Shown here one piece after another: positions 1 to 7,970 of a stretch of DNA of 8,664 nucleotides; position 1 is the stretch's first letter, and each line of letters opens with the position of its first letter. The stretch covers positions 1 to 8,664 of the forward strand of contig DASPUH010000098.1 in NCBI GenBank assembly GCA_035622975.1. Direction: 5' to 3'. The notes under the pieces are model-generated. The model was not told the origin of the DNA. It worked only from the letters and a program-made list of their open reading frames with translations, and ran no database searches. Origin of the DNA: DASPUH01 sp035622975 (lineage in GTDB: Bacteria > Chloroflexota > Limnocylindria > Limnocylindrales > CSP1-4). Both the position numbers and the translations under genes were made by a program.

Positions 1-786
1 GAGGGCCACCTGTCGGCCGCCCTCGCCTCGCCATCGGCGAGCCCCAGCCCGACCCCGTTCGTGGCGCCCTCGCCCGGGGCGACCGACACGCCCTTCCCGA
101 CCGACCTCGAGACCCCGACCCCGAGCCCGACGCCGAGCCCCGCGCCGCAGGTCACGCCGCGCACCACGCCGGGCCCCACACCCTCACCGACACCGGGCAT
201 CGGGACCCTGGCGCTGGCCGCCGCGACATGCCCGGGCGGCGTCATCCTCGACTGGTCGATCTACGGCGGCAAGGGCCACTTCGGCGACTACGTGACCCTC
301 CGCGAGTACGGCGATCCGCCACCGGTGGCCTACCCGCCCTTCGGCGGGTCGATCGCCCAGGTCGACGGCACGACGATCCGGGGCTTCTCATCCGGTTTCG
401 ATACGACCGGCGCCGGCAGCGCCTTCTGGTACCGCACGCTGGCGATCTCGACCGACGACAAGGTGCTCGCCGCGAGTGCGGCGCGCAACGGCGGCGGGGC
501 GGGCGGCGTCGCCGCCATCCAGGACTTCAGCGCGGTGAAGGATGGCCAGGACACCGACTTCTCGTGGACCCCCATCAGCTTGCCGAGCGCGTGCTTCACC
601 GAGTACCTCATCGTCCCGACCGTCACGACCGGGTGGAGCTACTCGCTTTACGCCCCGATGGACACCGGCAGCGTGTCGCAGGTGCTGATCACGTGCACCG
701 GTCAGTCGTTCGAGATCGAGGCCGTCCGCCAGACCTCGCTGGGCCAGCTCGTCGTGGCCACGAGTGCCCCGACCACCTGCAGCTGA
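1..786 (+). CDS. Surface protein with Pro/Ser/Thr-rich linker, C-terminal part (5' end outside window)
   Basis: The reading frame is open from base 1 with no start that could be its true beginning, and ends at TGA 784-786, leaving 261 residues. Residues about 10-66 are a low-complexity linker of Pro, Thr, Ser and Ala (repeated SPSPTP/PTPSP units), typical of cell-wall-spanning or glycosylated extracellular linkers. Residues about 70-261 form a compact domain rich in Gly, Thr, Tyr and Trp, with a W-S-x-Y stretch near 82 and a WYRTLAIS-like strand followed by KVLAAS. This pattern faintly resembles a fibronectin type III-like beta sandwich (inference). Four cysteines (C77, C198, C232, C260) could form two disulfides, which fits an exported protein. 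Any N-terminal signal or membrane segment lies upstream of the window. The linker is very like that of the protein at the right edge. Function unknown. Confidence 0.7.
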   Translation, partial: EGHLSAALASPSASPSPTPFVAPSPGATDTPFPTDLETPTPSPTPSPAPQVTPRTTPGPTPSPTPGIGTLALAAATCPGGVILDWSIYGGKGHFGDYVTLREYGDPPPVAYPPFGGSIAQVDGTTIRGFSSGFDTTGAGSAFWYRTLAISTDDKVLAASAARNGGGAGGVAAIQDFSAVKDGQDTDFSWTPISLPSACFTEYLIVPTVTTGWSYSLYAPMDTGSVSQVLITCTGQSFEIEAVRQTSLGQLVVATSAPTTCS

Positions 787-807
787 GGCGCGTCACCAGC
801 CGCACCC

Positions 808-836
808 TTGCTCCCGGTGACGCCGTCTGCCACAGT
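808..836 (+). promoter_or_regulatory. Weak candidate promoter for the epimerase gene
   Basis: TTGCTC (808-813) is followed after 17 bases by CACAGT (831-836). The -35 matches the consensus at its first three positions, and the -10 keeps only the second A, the fourth A and the final T. This geometry would start the transcript at about base 843, at the GTG that is the alternative start of the gene. The match is weak, and read-through from the upstream gene is equally possible. Confidence 0.22.
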
Positions 837-851
837 GCGCCGGTGAGCGAC

Positions 852-1316
852 ATGCCGTCGGGTGCCAGATCGTTCGGCAACAAGCACCGGCTGGGGCGCG
901 TCCACCACGTCGCGATCGTGGTACGCGACCTCGACGCCGCGCTGGGTTTCTACCGCGACATCCTGGCCCTGCCCGTGGAGACGATCCTGCCCATCCCGGG
1001 CGACGGGGTCACGATCGCCTTCCTGCCCGTGGGCGAGAGCAAGGTCGAACTCGTCCAGCCGACCGATGAGACGACCGGCGTGGCTCGCTTCCTGGCCTCG
1101 CGTGGCGAGGGCTTCCACCACGTCTGCTTCGAGGTACCCGACCTCGCCGGGACGCTCGACCGCCTGATGGTCGACGGCGTGGAGGTCATCGACTCGGCCC
1201 CACGGCGGGGCGCCGAGGGCCCGGTCGCCTTCCTGCACCCGCGCAGCTGCTTCGGCGTGCTGGTCGAGCTGATCGAGGCGCCGGGTGGCCCGGCGTGGCG
1301 CGCCCTGGGCTACTGA
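852..1316 (+). CDS. mce: Methylmalonyl-CoA epimerase (VOC superfamily)
   Basis: The product (154 residues) matches the vicinal oxygen chelate fold of methylmalonyl-CoA epimerase, which interconverts (S)- and (R)-methylmalonyl-CoA in propionyl-CoA metabolism. Two babab modules are visible, beginning at the HHVAIVVRD strand (residues 18-26) and the FHHVCFEV strand (88-95). Aligning from memory to the Propionibacterium and human enzymes puts the metal ligands at H19, E66 (Gln in Propionibacterium, Glu in many others), H90 and E139. FLHP (127-130) and VLVELIE near the C-terminus are family hallmarks. I chose ATG 852, which has GGTGA at 842-846 as a possible ribosome site. GTG 843 in the same frame would add three residues and would suit a leaderless transcript. 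The frame is open far upstream but that part overlaps the preceding gene. It converges with sucD, 63 bp apart, and its product feeds succinyl-CoA formation through a mutase not seen here. Confidence 0.9.
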   Translation: MPSGARSFGNKHRLGRVHHVAIVVRDLDAALGFYRDILALPVETILPIPGDGVTIAFLPVGESKVELVQPTDETTGVARFLASRGEGFHHVCFEVPDLAGTLDRLMVDGVEVIDSAPRRGAEGPVAFLHPRSCFGVLVELIEAPGGPAWRALGY

Positions 1317-1379
1317 CCAGCCGGCGAGCGAGCTGGCCCGCCCCGCACCCGCGAGCGCGGCAGCGGCGGTGGTCGGCCC

Positions 1380-2267
1380 TCAGGCGGGCCGGATGCCGGC
1401 CTCCATGAGCAGCCGTGGGATGTGAGTGGGGGAGTCGGCGACCCGGATGCCGGCCGCCTCCAGGGCGGCCACCTTGCCCGCCGCGGTGCCCGCGCCGCCA
1501 CTGATGATGGCTCCCGCGTGGCCCATGCGCCGGCCCGGCGGGGCGGTGCGGCCGGCGATGAAGGCGGCCATGGGCTTGTGGCGCAGGTGCTCGGCGGCGA
1601 AGGCGGCCGCTCGCTCCTCGGCGTCCCCGCCGATCTCGCCGATGAGGACCACGGCGTCGGTCGCCGGGTCGTCGCGGAAGCGGGCCAGGATGTCGACGAA
1701 GTCGGTGCCGATGATCGGGTCGCCGCCGATGCCCACGCACGTCGACTGGCCGATCGACGCGTCCGTGAGGGCCTGCACGACCTCGTAGGTCAGGGTCCCC
1801 GAGCGGCTCACCAGCCCGACCCGTCCGGGTCGGTGGATGGTGGCCGGGATGATGCCGACCTTGGCTTCCCCGACGCTGGTCACCCCCGGGCAGTTGGGGC
1901 CGATCAACGTGGCCCCGGCGGCCCGCACGACGGGCATGACCTTGAGCATGTCCAGGGCCGGGATGCGCTCCGTGATGCAGACGATGGTGCGGATGCCGGC
2001 GTCCACCGCCTCCAGGATGGCATCGGGGGCACCGGGGGCGGGCACGAAGATCAGGCTCGTGTCGGCGCCCGTCTCGGCCACCGCTTGGGCCACGGTGTCG
2101 AAGACCGGCACCCGCTCGTCCAGGGCCCGCTGGCCGCCCTTGCCGGGCGTCATGCCGGCCACGATCGCGGTGCCGTAGGCGAGGCATTGCGCGGCGTGGA
2201 AGCCGCCCTCGCGGCCGGTGATGCCGTGGACGACGACGCGGCTGCGGCGATCGACCAGGATGCTCAC
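1380..2267 (-). CDS. sucD: Succinyl-CoA synthetase (ADP/GDP-forming) alpha subunit
   Basis: The 295-residue product is the alpha subunit of succinate-CoA ligase, which binds CoA and carries the phosphohistidine intermediate in succinyl-CoA + NDP + Pi = succinate + CoA + NTP. An N-terminal CoA-binding Rossmann domain starts VVVHGITGREGGFH (residues 12-24). IGPNCPG (122-128) is the family signature in the middle. The phosphorylated histidine is H250 in GRRMGHAGAIISGG, matching His246 of the E. coli protein. Length agrees with the usual 288-300. The start is GTG at 2267-2265, whose bases overlap the sucC stop as GTGA, a 4-base overlap that implies translational coupling; there is no clear ribosome site of its own. 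It is the last gene of the - strand sucCD unit. Confidence 0.96.
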   Translation of the reverse strand: MSILVDRRSRVVVHGITGREGGFHAAQCLAYGTAIVAGMTPGKGGQRALDERVPVFDTVAQAVAETGADTSLIFVPAPGAPDAILEAVDAGIRTIVCITERIPALDMLKVMPVVRAAGATLIGPNCPGVTSVGEAKVGIIPATIHRPGRVGLVSRSGTLTYEVVQALTDASIGQSTCVGIGGDPIIGTDFVDILARFRDDPATDAVVLIGEIGGDAEERAAAFAAEHLRHKPMAAFIAGRTAPPGRRMGHAGAIISGGAGTAAGKVAALEAAGIRVADSPTHIPRLLMEAGIRPA

Positions 2268-3442
2268 GCAGCGCCCCCGCGCGCCGCCGCGACGGCCTTC
2301 TGGGCCGCCTCGTCAAGGCTGGCCGCGGTCTGGAAGGCGGCCGCCTGCAGGATCGCGGCGGCCTCGGCGGCGTTGGTGCCGACGATGCGCACGATCATGG
2401 GCACCTCGCGGTGCTGCTGGGCCCGCGCCTCCACGAGGCCGCGGGCCACTTCGTCGCCGCGCGTGATGCCGCCGAAGATGTTGACCAGGATGGCCCGCAC
2501 GCCCGGGTCGTCCAGGATGAGGCGCATCGCGGCGGCCACCTGATCCGAGCGGGCGCCGCCGCCGATGTCGAGAAAGTTGGCCGGGGCGCCGCCGTACAGC
2601 TTGACGAGGTCCATCGTGGTCATCGCCAGCCCCGCGCCGTTGACGATGCAGCCGATGTCGCCGTCGAGCTTGATGAAGCTGATGCCTTCGGCCCGCGCCT
2701 GCGCGTCGGTCGGATCCTCCTCGTCGAGGTCGCGCATGGCCTCCAGCCCGGGGTGGCGCACCAGGGCCGAGTCGTCCAGCGTGACCTTCGCGTCGAGGCA
2801 CTGGAGCGTCTCGACCGGCGGGCCGTCCGGACCAGTGGTGCGCACCAGGCCGAGCGGGTTGACCTCCACGAGGTCCGCATCGTTGGCCAGGAGGCAGGCC
2901 ACCAGGCCCTGCGCGACGCCGACAGCGCTTCGCAGGTGGAGGCCGCCGAGGCCCAGCCCGAAAGCCAGCTGGCGGGCCTGGAAGTCGAGCAACCCCAGGT
3001 GGGGATGGGCGTGCACCCGCAGGATCGCCTCCGGTCGGGTCGCGGCGACCTCCTCGATCTCCACGCCGCCCTCCGCCGAGCCCATGACCAGGACCCGCTG
3101 GGCGGCCCGGTCGAGCGTCGCGGCGAGGTAGTACTCGTGCGTGATGTCGGCCGCCGCGGCCACCAGCACGCGGCGCACGGTGATGCCCTTGATGGACATG
3201 CCCAGGATCGCGGTGGCGGCCGCTTCGGCCTCGGCCGGTGTCCCCGCCAGCTTCACGCCGCCGGCCTTGCCGCGGCCGCCCACCAGCACCTGGGCCTTGA
3301 CCACGACCCGCGCCGCCCCGGTCGCGAAGGCGGCCTCAGCCTGCGCGCGCGCCTGGGCAACCGACGCCGCCACCTGCCAGGGCGGAACGGGCAGCCCGGC
3401 AGCCTGGAGCAGCGCCTTGGCGTGGTACTCCTGGAGCTTCAT
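2264..3442 (-). CDS. sucC: Succinyl-CoA synthetase (ADP/GDP-forming) beta subunit
   Basis: The 392-residue product is the ATP-grasp beta subunit of succinate-CoA ligase, which binds the nucleotide and succinate. It starts MKLQEYHAK as most SucC proteins do. VVVKAQVLVGGRGKAGGVKL (about residues 46-65) is the ATP-grasp lysine and glycine loop. LVEVNPL (about 192-198) and CLDAK (about 217-221) carry the Asn and Asp expected to bind Mg-nucleotide. FLDIGGGA and NIFGGITR in the C-terminal ligase-CoA domain form the succinate/CoA interface with SucD. Compared with E. coli there are about ten extra residues (TTGPDGPPVETL) in the hairpin between the Asn and the Asp. ATG 3442 is the natural start. It has no Shine-Dalgarno sequence, but a TATGCT -10 lies 11 bases upstream, so the mRNA may have almost no leader. 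It is first in the sucC-sucD pair and divergent from the sdh operon. Confidence 0.96.
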   Translation of the reverse strand: MKLQEYHAKALLQAAGLPVPPWQVAASVAQARAQAEAAFATGAARVVVKAQVLVGGRGKAGGVKLAGTPAEAEAAATAILGMSIKGITVRRVLVAAAADITHEYYLAATLDRAAQRVLVMGSAEGGVEIEEVAATRPEAILRVHAHPHLGLLDFQARQLAFGLGLGGLHLRSAVGVAQGLVACLLANDADLVEVNPLGLVRTTGPDGPPVETLQCLDAKVTLDDSALVRHPGLEAMRDLDEEDPTDAQARAEGISFIKLDGDIGCIVNGAGLAMTTMDLVKLYGGAPANFLDIGGGARSDQVAAAMRLILDDPGVRAILVNIFGGITRGDEVARGLVEARAQQHREVPMIVRIVGTNAAEAAAILQAAAFQTAASLDEAAQKAVAAARGGAA

Positions 3443-3453
3443 GGGGCGGCGCC

Positions 3454-3459
3454 AGCATA
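3454..3459 (-). promoter_or_regulatory. -10 element for sucCD
   Basis: On the - strand this reads TATGCT, matching TATAAT at T1, A2, T3 and T6. Its last base lies 11 bases from the sucC ATG, so transcription would begin about 5 bases before the start codon, close to leaderless. I found no good -35 at 16-18 bases. The absence of a ribosome site before sucC agrees with a very short leader. Confidence 0.45.
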
Positions 3460-3486
3460 CCCGGGCCGGCGTGTGGGCGTTCGCGC

Positions 3487-3492
3487 TAGGAT
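3487..3492 (+). promoter_or_regulatory. -10 element for the sdhCDAB operon
   Basis: TAGGAT within GCTAGGATG matches TATAAT at T1, A2, A5 and T6. The predicted transcript start is about 3499, giving a leader of about 49 bases to the sdhC start. There is no recognisable -35. The leader holds a small dyad, GCGGG (3508-3512) with CCCGC (3518-3522). The same GCTAG core recurs at two other inferred promoters in this window. Confidence 0.42.
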
Positions 3493-3535
3493 GGGCGGGG
3501 CCGACCAGCGGGAGCCACCCGCCGCGCGCTCATCC

Positions 3536-3541
3536 GGAGGT
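3536..3541 (+). promoter_or_regulatory. Ribosome binding site that fixes the sdhC start
   Basis: GGAGGT is a near-perfect Shine-Dalgarno sequence six bases before TTG 3548-3550. The later in-frame ATG at 3578 has a purine run only one or two bases in front of it, too close to work well. This site is the main reason for placing the sdhC start at the TTG. Confidence 0.7.
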
Positions 3542-3547
3542 CGAGGG

Positions 3548-3910
3548 TTGCTGCTCCGCTACCGCGGTCGGGAGGGGATGCTCGCCTGGGCGTTCCACCG
3601 CATCAGCGGGCTGGCGATCTGGCTCTTCGTCGTCGTCCACATCGTCGACATCTACCTCGCCGGTGACGACCCCAAGGCCTACGACACGATCCTGCAGGTG
3701 TACGCCAGCGCCCCGGGACGCGTCGCCGAGGTCCTCCTTGGCGCGGCCCTCCTGTACCACGCCCTCAACGGCCTGCGCATCGTGATCATGGACTTCTGGC
3801 CGCGCCTGACCCACTACCACCGCCAGATGTGGTGGGCCTCGTGGGTCATCTTCGTGGGCCTTGGCCTGCCCGCCGCGTTCATCATCCTCAAGCCCATCTT
3901 CGTGTCGTGA
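3548..3910 (+). CDS. sdhC: Succinate dehydrogenase cytochrome b556 subunit (membrane anchor SdhC)
   Basis: The 120-residue product is a membrane anchor of respiratory complex II, holding the quinone site and haem b in the cytoplasmic membrane. Three membrane spans are visible: about residues 20-38, 58-80 and 96-114. HRISG (17-21) is the SdhC signature near the quinone pocket. H71 in YHALNGLRIVIMDF fits the H-x3-G-x-R-x4-D haem-ligand motif, as His84 does in E. coli. H31 in the first span is a second possible haem ligand. The start is TTG 3548, backed by GGAGGT six bases upstream, and it keeps the N-terminal YRGREGM stretch usual in this subfamily; starting at ATG 3578 would cut that off. It is the first gene of sdhCDAB, 13 bp before sdhD. 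Confidence 0.9.
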   Translation: MLLRYRGREGMLAWAFHRISGLAIWLFVVVHIVDIYLAGDDPKAYDTILQVYASAPGRVAEVLLGAALLYHALNGLRIVIMDFWPRLTHYHRQMWWASWVIFVGLGLPAAFIILKPIFVS

Positions 3911-3923
3911 CGAGGCGCTCCCG

Positions 3924-4312
3924 ATGAACCAGCGCATCAACCGGCCGCGACCCCAGGGGGGCGGCCTCGAGCTGGCGACGTGGTACCTCGTGCGCCTCTC
4001 TGGCCTGGGCCTGTTCGTGCTCGCGCTGGCCCACTTCAGCATCCTGCACTTCCTCTTCGACCCGTCGCAGGAGACCTCGAGCTTCATCTTCGGCCAGCGC
4101 TGGAACGACCTGGTGTGGCGCGCGCTGGACTGGTCGCTCCTGATGCTGGTCATCCTCCACAGCTTCCTGGGGGTGCGGACGGTGGTGGGTGACTACGTCA
4201 AGGGCGGTGCCCGCACGGCCCTCATGTCGGGCCTGTACCTCCTCGCGCTGCTGCTCTTCGTGCTGGGCACGATCGTCGTCGTGGGGCTGCCGGCGAAGGT
4301 CCTGGCGCTCTG

Positions 4313-4313
<1 letters not shown>
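3924..4313 (+). CDS. sdhD: Succinate dehydrogenase hydrophobic membrane anchor subunit (SdhD)
   Basis: This is the second membrane anchor of complex II, 129 residues with three hydrophobic segments at about 20-44, 64-88 and 99-122. H79 in LHSFLGVRTVVGDY repeats the H-x3-G-x-R-x4-D pattern of the SdhC span and is the likely partner haem ligand. H37 and H42 lie in the first span and could serve a second haem. ATG 3924 is chosen over the longer open frame beginning at 3861, because the latter overlaps sdhC. GAGG at 3912-3915 is a fair ribosome site. Its stop TGA shares one base with the sdhA ATG (TGATG), which suggests coupled translation. The sequence itself is weakly conserved, so identification rests on the motif, the spans and the operon order. 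Confidence 0.88.
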
Positions 4314-6076
<1,763 letters not shown>

Positions 6077-6087
6077 GGCCCCCACAC

Positions 6088-6786
6088 GTGCAGGTCGACG
6101 TCCGCATCCTCCGCTTCGACCCCGAGCGGGACGCCAAGCCCCACTGGGAGGCCTACCAGGTAGAGGCCGAGCCGATGGCCCGTGTCCTCGATCTGCTCCA
6201 CACGGTCAAGTGGGAGCAGGACGGCAGCCTGACGTTCCGCCGCTCCTGTGCCCACGGCGTGTGCGGGTCGGACGCCATGCTGATCAACGGGCGCAACCGG
6301 CTGGCCTGCAAGATCCGCGTCGACCAGCTGGGCCGCCGGATCAGCGTCGCCCCGCTGCCTGGCCTCCCGGTCATGAAGGACCTGGTGGTCGACATGGACG
6401 GCTTCTTCGCCAAGCTGCGCAGCGTGGAGCCCTTCCTCATCGCGCAGGACCCACCGCCGGCCCGTGAGCGGCGCCAGTCACCGGAGCAGCGCGCCCGCTA
6501 CGACGACACGACGAAGTGCATCCTGTGCGCCGCCTGCACCAGCTCCTGCCCCTCGTTCTGGGCCCAGCCCGCCTACGTGGGCCCGGCGGCCATCGTCAAC
6601 GCCCATCGCTTCATCTTCGACTCGCGCGACCAGGCCGCAGAGGAGCGCCTGGAGATCCTGGCCGACAAGGACGGCGTGTGGCGCTGCCGCACGATCTTCA
6701 ACTGCACGGACGCCTGTCCGCGCGGCATCAACGTCACGCAGGCCATCCTGGAGGTCTCGGCGGCCATCGTCGAGCGGCACGCCTGA
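6088..6786 (+). CDS. sdhB: Succinate dehydrogenase iron-sulfur subunit (SdhB)
   Basis: The 232-residue product carries electrons from SdhA flavin to quinone through three clusters. The N-terminal ferredoxin-like domain has C54, C59, D62 and C74 for the 2Fe-2S centre, with Asp at the third position as in E. coli. The C-terminal domain has C144, C147, C150 and C154 (CxxCxxCxxxCP) for the 4Fe-4S cluster. The 3Fe-4S cluster is bound by C200, C206 and C210 (C-x5-C-x3-CP), with C154 probably exchanged between the clusters in the usual crossed arrangement. GTG 6088 begins the VQVDVRILRFDPE strand typical of the family, 11 bp after the sdhA stop. The earlier in-frame start at 5974 would overlap sdhA by about 100 bases and adds no family sequence. 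It is followed directly, with overlap, by the RNase H-like gene. Confidence 0.95.
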   Translation: MQVDVRILRFDPERDAKPHWEAYQVEAEPMARVLDLLHTVKWEQDGSLTFRRSCAHGVCGSDAMLINGRNRLACKIRVDQLGRRISVAPLPGLPVMKDLVVDMDGFFAKLRSVEPFLIAQDPPPARERRQSPEQRARYDDTTKCILCAACTSSCPSFWAQPAYVGPAAIVNAHRFIFDSRDQAAEERLEILADKDGVWRCRTIFNCTDACPRGINVTQAILEVSAAIVERHA

Positions 6787-7328
6787 GCGCGGTCCCGGGT
6801 GGCGCGGCGGGTGGGCCACGGCCCGAGCGTCTGGTCATCCGGACCGATGGGGCGGCGCGCGGCAACCCCGGCCCGGCCTCCTGCGGGGCGGTGCTGATCG
6901 ACGGGGCACGGCCCGACGCGCTCGACCCCGACGCCCCCCCGCTGGTCGTCATCGCGCGAGCCCTCGGGGTGCGCACCAACAACGTGGCCGAGTACGTCGG
7001 CGTCGTGCTCGCCCTGCGCGCGGCGCACCGCCTGGGCGCCGTGGAGGTGGACCTGCGGCTGGACTCGAAGCTCATCGTGGAGCAGCTCACGGGTCGCTGG
7101 CGCGTCAAGGACCTCAAGCTGCGCGGCCTCTTCGAGGAGGCCTCGCGGATGCTGGCCGGCTTCCGTCGCTGGAGCGCGGTCCACGAGCCGCGCGCTCGCA
7201 ACCGCGCCGCCGATGCCCTGGCCAACCTGGCCCTTGACGACCCGGCGGCCGCGACCCGGCTGATGGCGGAGGTGGCCGCCCGGTCGGGCCTGGCCGCGCC
7301 GCTGGACGAGCTCACACAGGGCGCGTAG
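6783..7328 (+). CDS. RNase HI-family ribonuclease with a non-canonical start codon
   Basis: This frame encodes an RNase H fold that would cut the RNA strand of RNA-DNA hybrids. All four catalytic acidic residues are present: D22 in TDGAARGNPG, E70 in NNVAEY, D94 in LRLDSK and D144 in RNRAADALAN (numbered from 6783). H134 may be the mobile catalytic histidine. The family is the short, unfused bacterial RNase HI-like type. The start is a problem. No ATG, GTG or TTG lies in frame between GTG 6678, well inside sdhB, and GTG 6891, which would remove D22. CTG 6783 overlaps the sdhB stop as CTGA, in the style of a coupled start, and CTG 6831 begins right before the first strand. A one-base error would bring GTG 6799 or 6811 into frame instead. 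I placed the start at 6783 as a working choice. The stop TAG lies inside the rnpB -10 element. Confidence 0.8.
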   Translation: MSAVPGGAAGGPRPERLVIRTDGAARGNPGPASCGAVLIDGARPDALDPDAPPLVVIARALGVRTNNVAEYVGVVLALRAAHRLGAVEVDLRLDSKLIVEQLTGRWRVKDLKLRGLFEEASRMLAGFRRWSAVHEPRARNRAADALANLALDDPAAATRLMAEVAARSGLAAPLDELTQGA

Positions 7329-7331
7329 CAT
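7303..7331 (+). promoter_or_regulatory. rnpB promoter (-35 TGGACG, -10 TAGCAT)
   Basis: TGGACG (7303-7308, four of six matches to TTGACA) and TAGCAT (7326-7331, with T1, A2, A5 and T6 of TATAAT) are 17 bases apart. If the last T is position -7, transcription starts at 7338, exactly the first base of the perfect P1 helix of RNase P RNA. The promoter lies wholly within the end of the RNase H gene, and its -10 includes that gene's TAG stop codon. Confidence 0.65.
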
Positions 7332-7337
7332 CCACCG

Positions 7338-7697
7338 GCCAGCGAGGCGGCCGGACGGTCGCGGGCCGCACGGGCGACCGGGCGGCGCGAGGAAAGTCCG
7401 AGCTCCACGACGCAGGGTAGCGGGTAACACCCGTCCGCCGCGAGGCGAGGACCAGTGCCACAGAGACGAGCCGTCGTCGCGGCGTGAGCCGGGACGACGG
7501 GTGAAACGGGCAAACTCTACCCGGAGCAAGGCCAAATAGGAGGGCGCAACCGTGGCCTCGGCCACGGGGAAGGGCAGCGTCGCCCGGCCCTCGGGTCGGC
7601 CGCTCAAGGCGGCGGGCAACCGCCGACCGTAGATGGATGACCGTCCACGCGGCGCGAGCCGCGGGACAGAACTCGGCTTACAGGCCGCCTCGCTGGC
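7338..7697 (+). ncRNA. rnpB: RNase P RNA (catalytic RNA subunit of ribonuclease P)
   Basis: This RNA matures the 5' ends of tRNA precursors. Its ends are set by a perfect 15-bp pairing of 7338-7352 with 7683-7697 (helix P1). A P3 hairpin follows (7356-7362 with 7374-7380). CR-I is GAGGAAAGTCCGAGCTCC at 7389-7406. CR-IV is AGCAAGGCCAAATAGG at 7525-7540. CR-V is ACAGAACTCGGCTTACAGG at 7666-7684. The P4 pseudoknot pairs 7394-7396 and 7398-7402 with 7672-7679 and leaves the universal bulged U at 7397. A stem at 7550-7556/7561-7567 and a GCGA-capped hairpin (7643-7646 and 7648-7653 with 7658-7667, A7647 bulged) are also clear. About 360 nt is a normal size. It follows the RNase H gene after nine bases. 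I do not assign the structural class. Confidence 0.96.
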
Positions 7698-7718
7698 GCC
7701 CGCGTTGGCCTGTGGCCG

Positions 7719-7961
7719 TCAGTCCTCGTCCGGGCGGAAGATGTGGCCCGCGGTGCAGGCGTCGCAGATCGATCGCGCCGATTCGAGGTCCCCCAGCGGC
7801 AGCGACACGGTCCGGTCGGGGTACAGGCATTCGACGTCGTAGACCGGCCGCGGCCCTCGCTCGACGGCGATGAGGCGCCGGTAGGTGCAGCGACGGAGGT
7901 GCCGTTCGGGACCCGCGTCCGGTACGGCCTCGGGCTGATGCAGCAGCTTCAGGAGCGCCAT
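7719..7961 (-). CDS. Small uncharacterised Cys4 (putative zinc-binding) protein
   Basis: An 80-residue product runs from ATG 7961 to TGA 7719. It has exactly four cysteines: C25, C45, C66 and C69, the last two as CDAC, with H73 nearby. One knuckle of single cysteines plus a CxxC suggests a zinc-ribbon-like fold or a structural metal site (inference). The middle contains PVYDVECLYPDRTVSLPLGD, which looks like paired beta strands, and the tail ends HIFRPDED, acidic. There is no signal peptide or membrane span, so it should be cytoplasmic. I recall similar short proteins in Chloroflexota genomes but know of no function. A promoter (TTGCTC, 18 bases, TAGGCT) ends nine bases before the ATG, so the mRNA should be nearly leaderless. 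It converges on rnpB with a 21-bp gap. Confidence 0.75.
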   Translation of the reverse strand: MALLKLLHQPEAVPDAGPERHLRRCTYRRLIAVERGPRPVYDVECLYPDRTVSLPLGDLESARSICDACTAGHIFRPDED

Positions 7962-7970
7962 GGCCCGGCG

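Noticed and set aside
228..851. Upstream extension of the epimerase frame
   Set aside because: It overlaps the left-edge protein in another frame, is Arg-rich noise, and the epimerase family begins near residue 15 of the chosen start.
1317..1379. Possible bidirectional terminator between the epimerase gene and sucD
   Set aside because: Only short stems are visible (CCAGC 1317-1321 with GCTGG 1332-1336 over a ten-base loop, and CCGC/GCGG near 1349-1360), with no T tract on either strand. In this base composition such stems are common.
3508..3522. Small hairpin GCGGG/CCCGC in the sdh leader as an attenuator or riboswitch
   Set aside because: Five pairs in a 49-base leader is too little to support a regulatory RNA.
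2411..3547. An open + strand frame running from within sucC into sdhC
   Set aside because: It is antisense to sucC and low in recognisable structure; only the part from TTG 3548 matches SdhC.
6516..6782. RNase H start at GTG 6516 or 6678 inside sdhB
   Set aside because: The region codes for the conserved cluster-binding part of SdhB, and the alternative translation has no relation to RNase H, so a long overlap is unlikely though not impossible.
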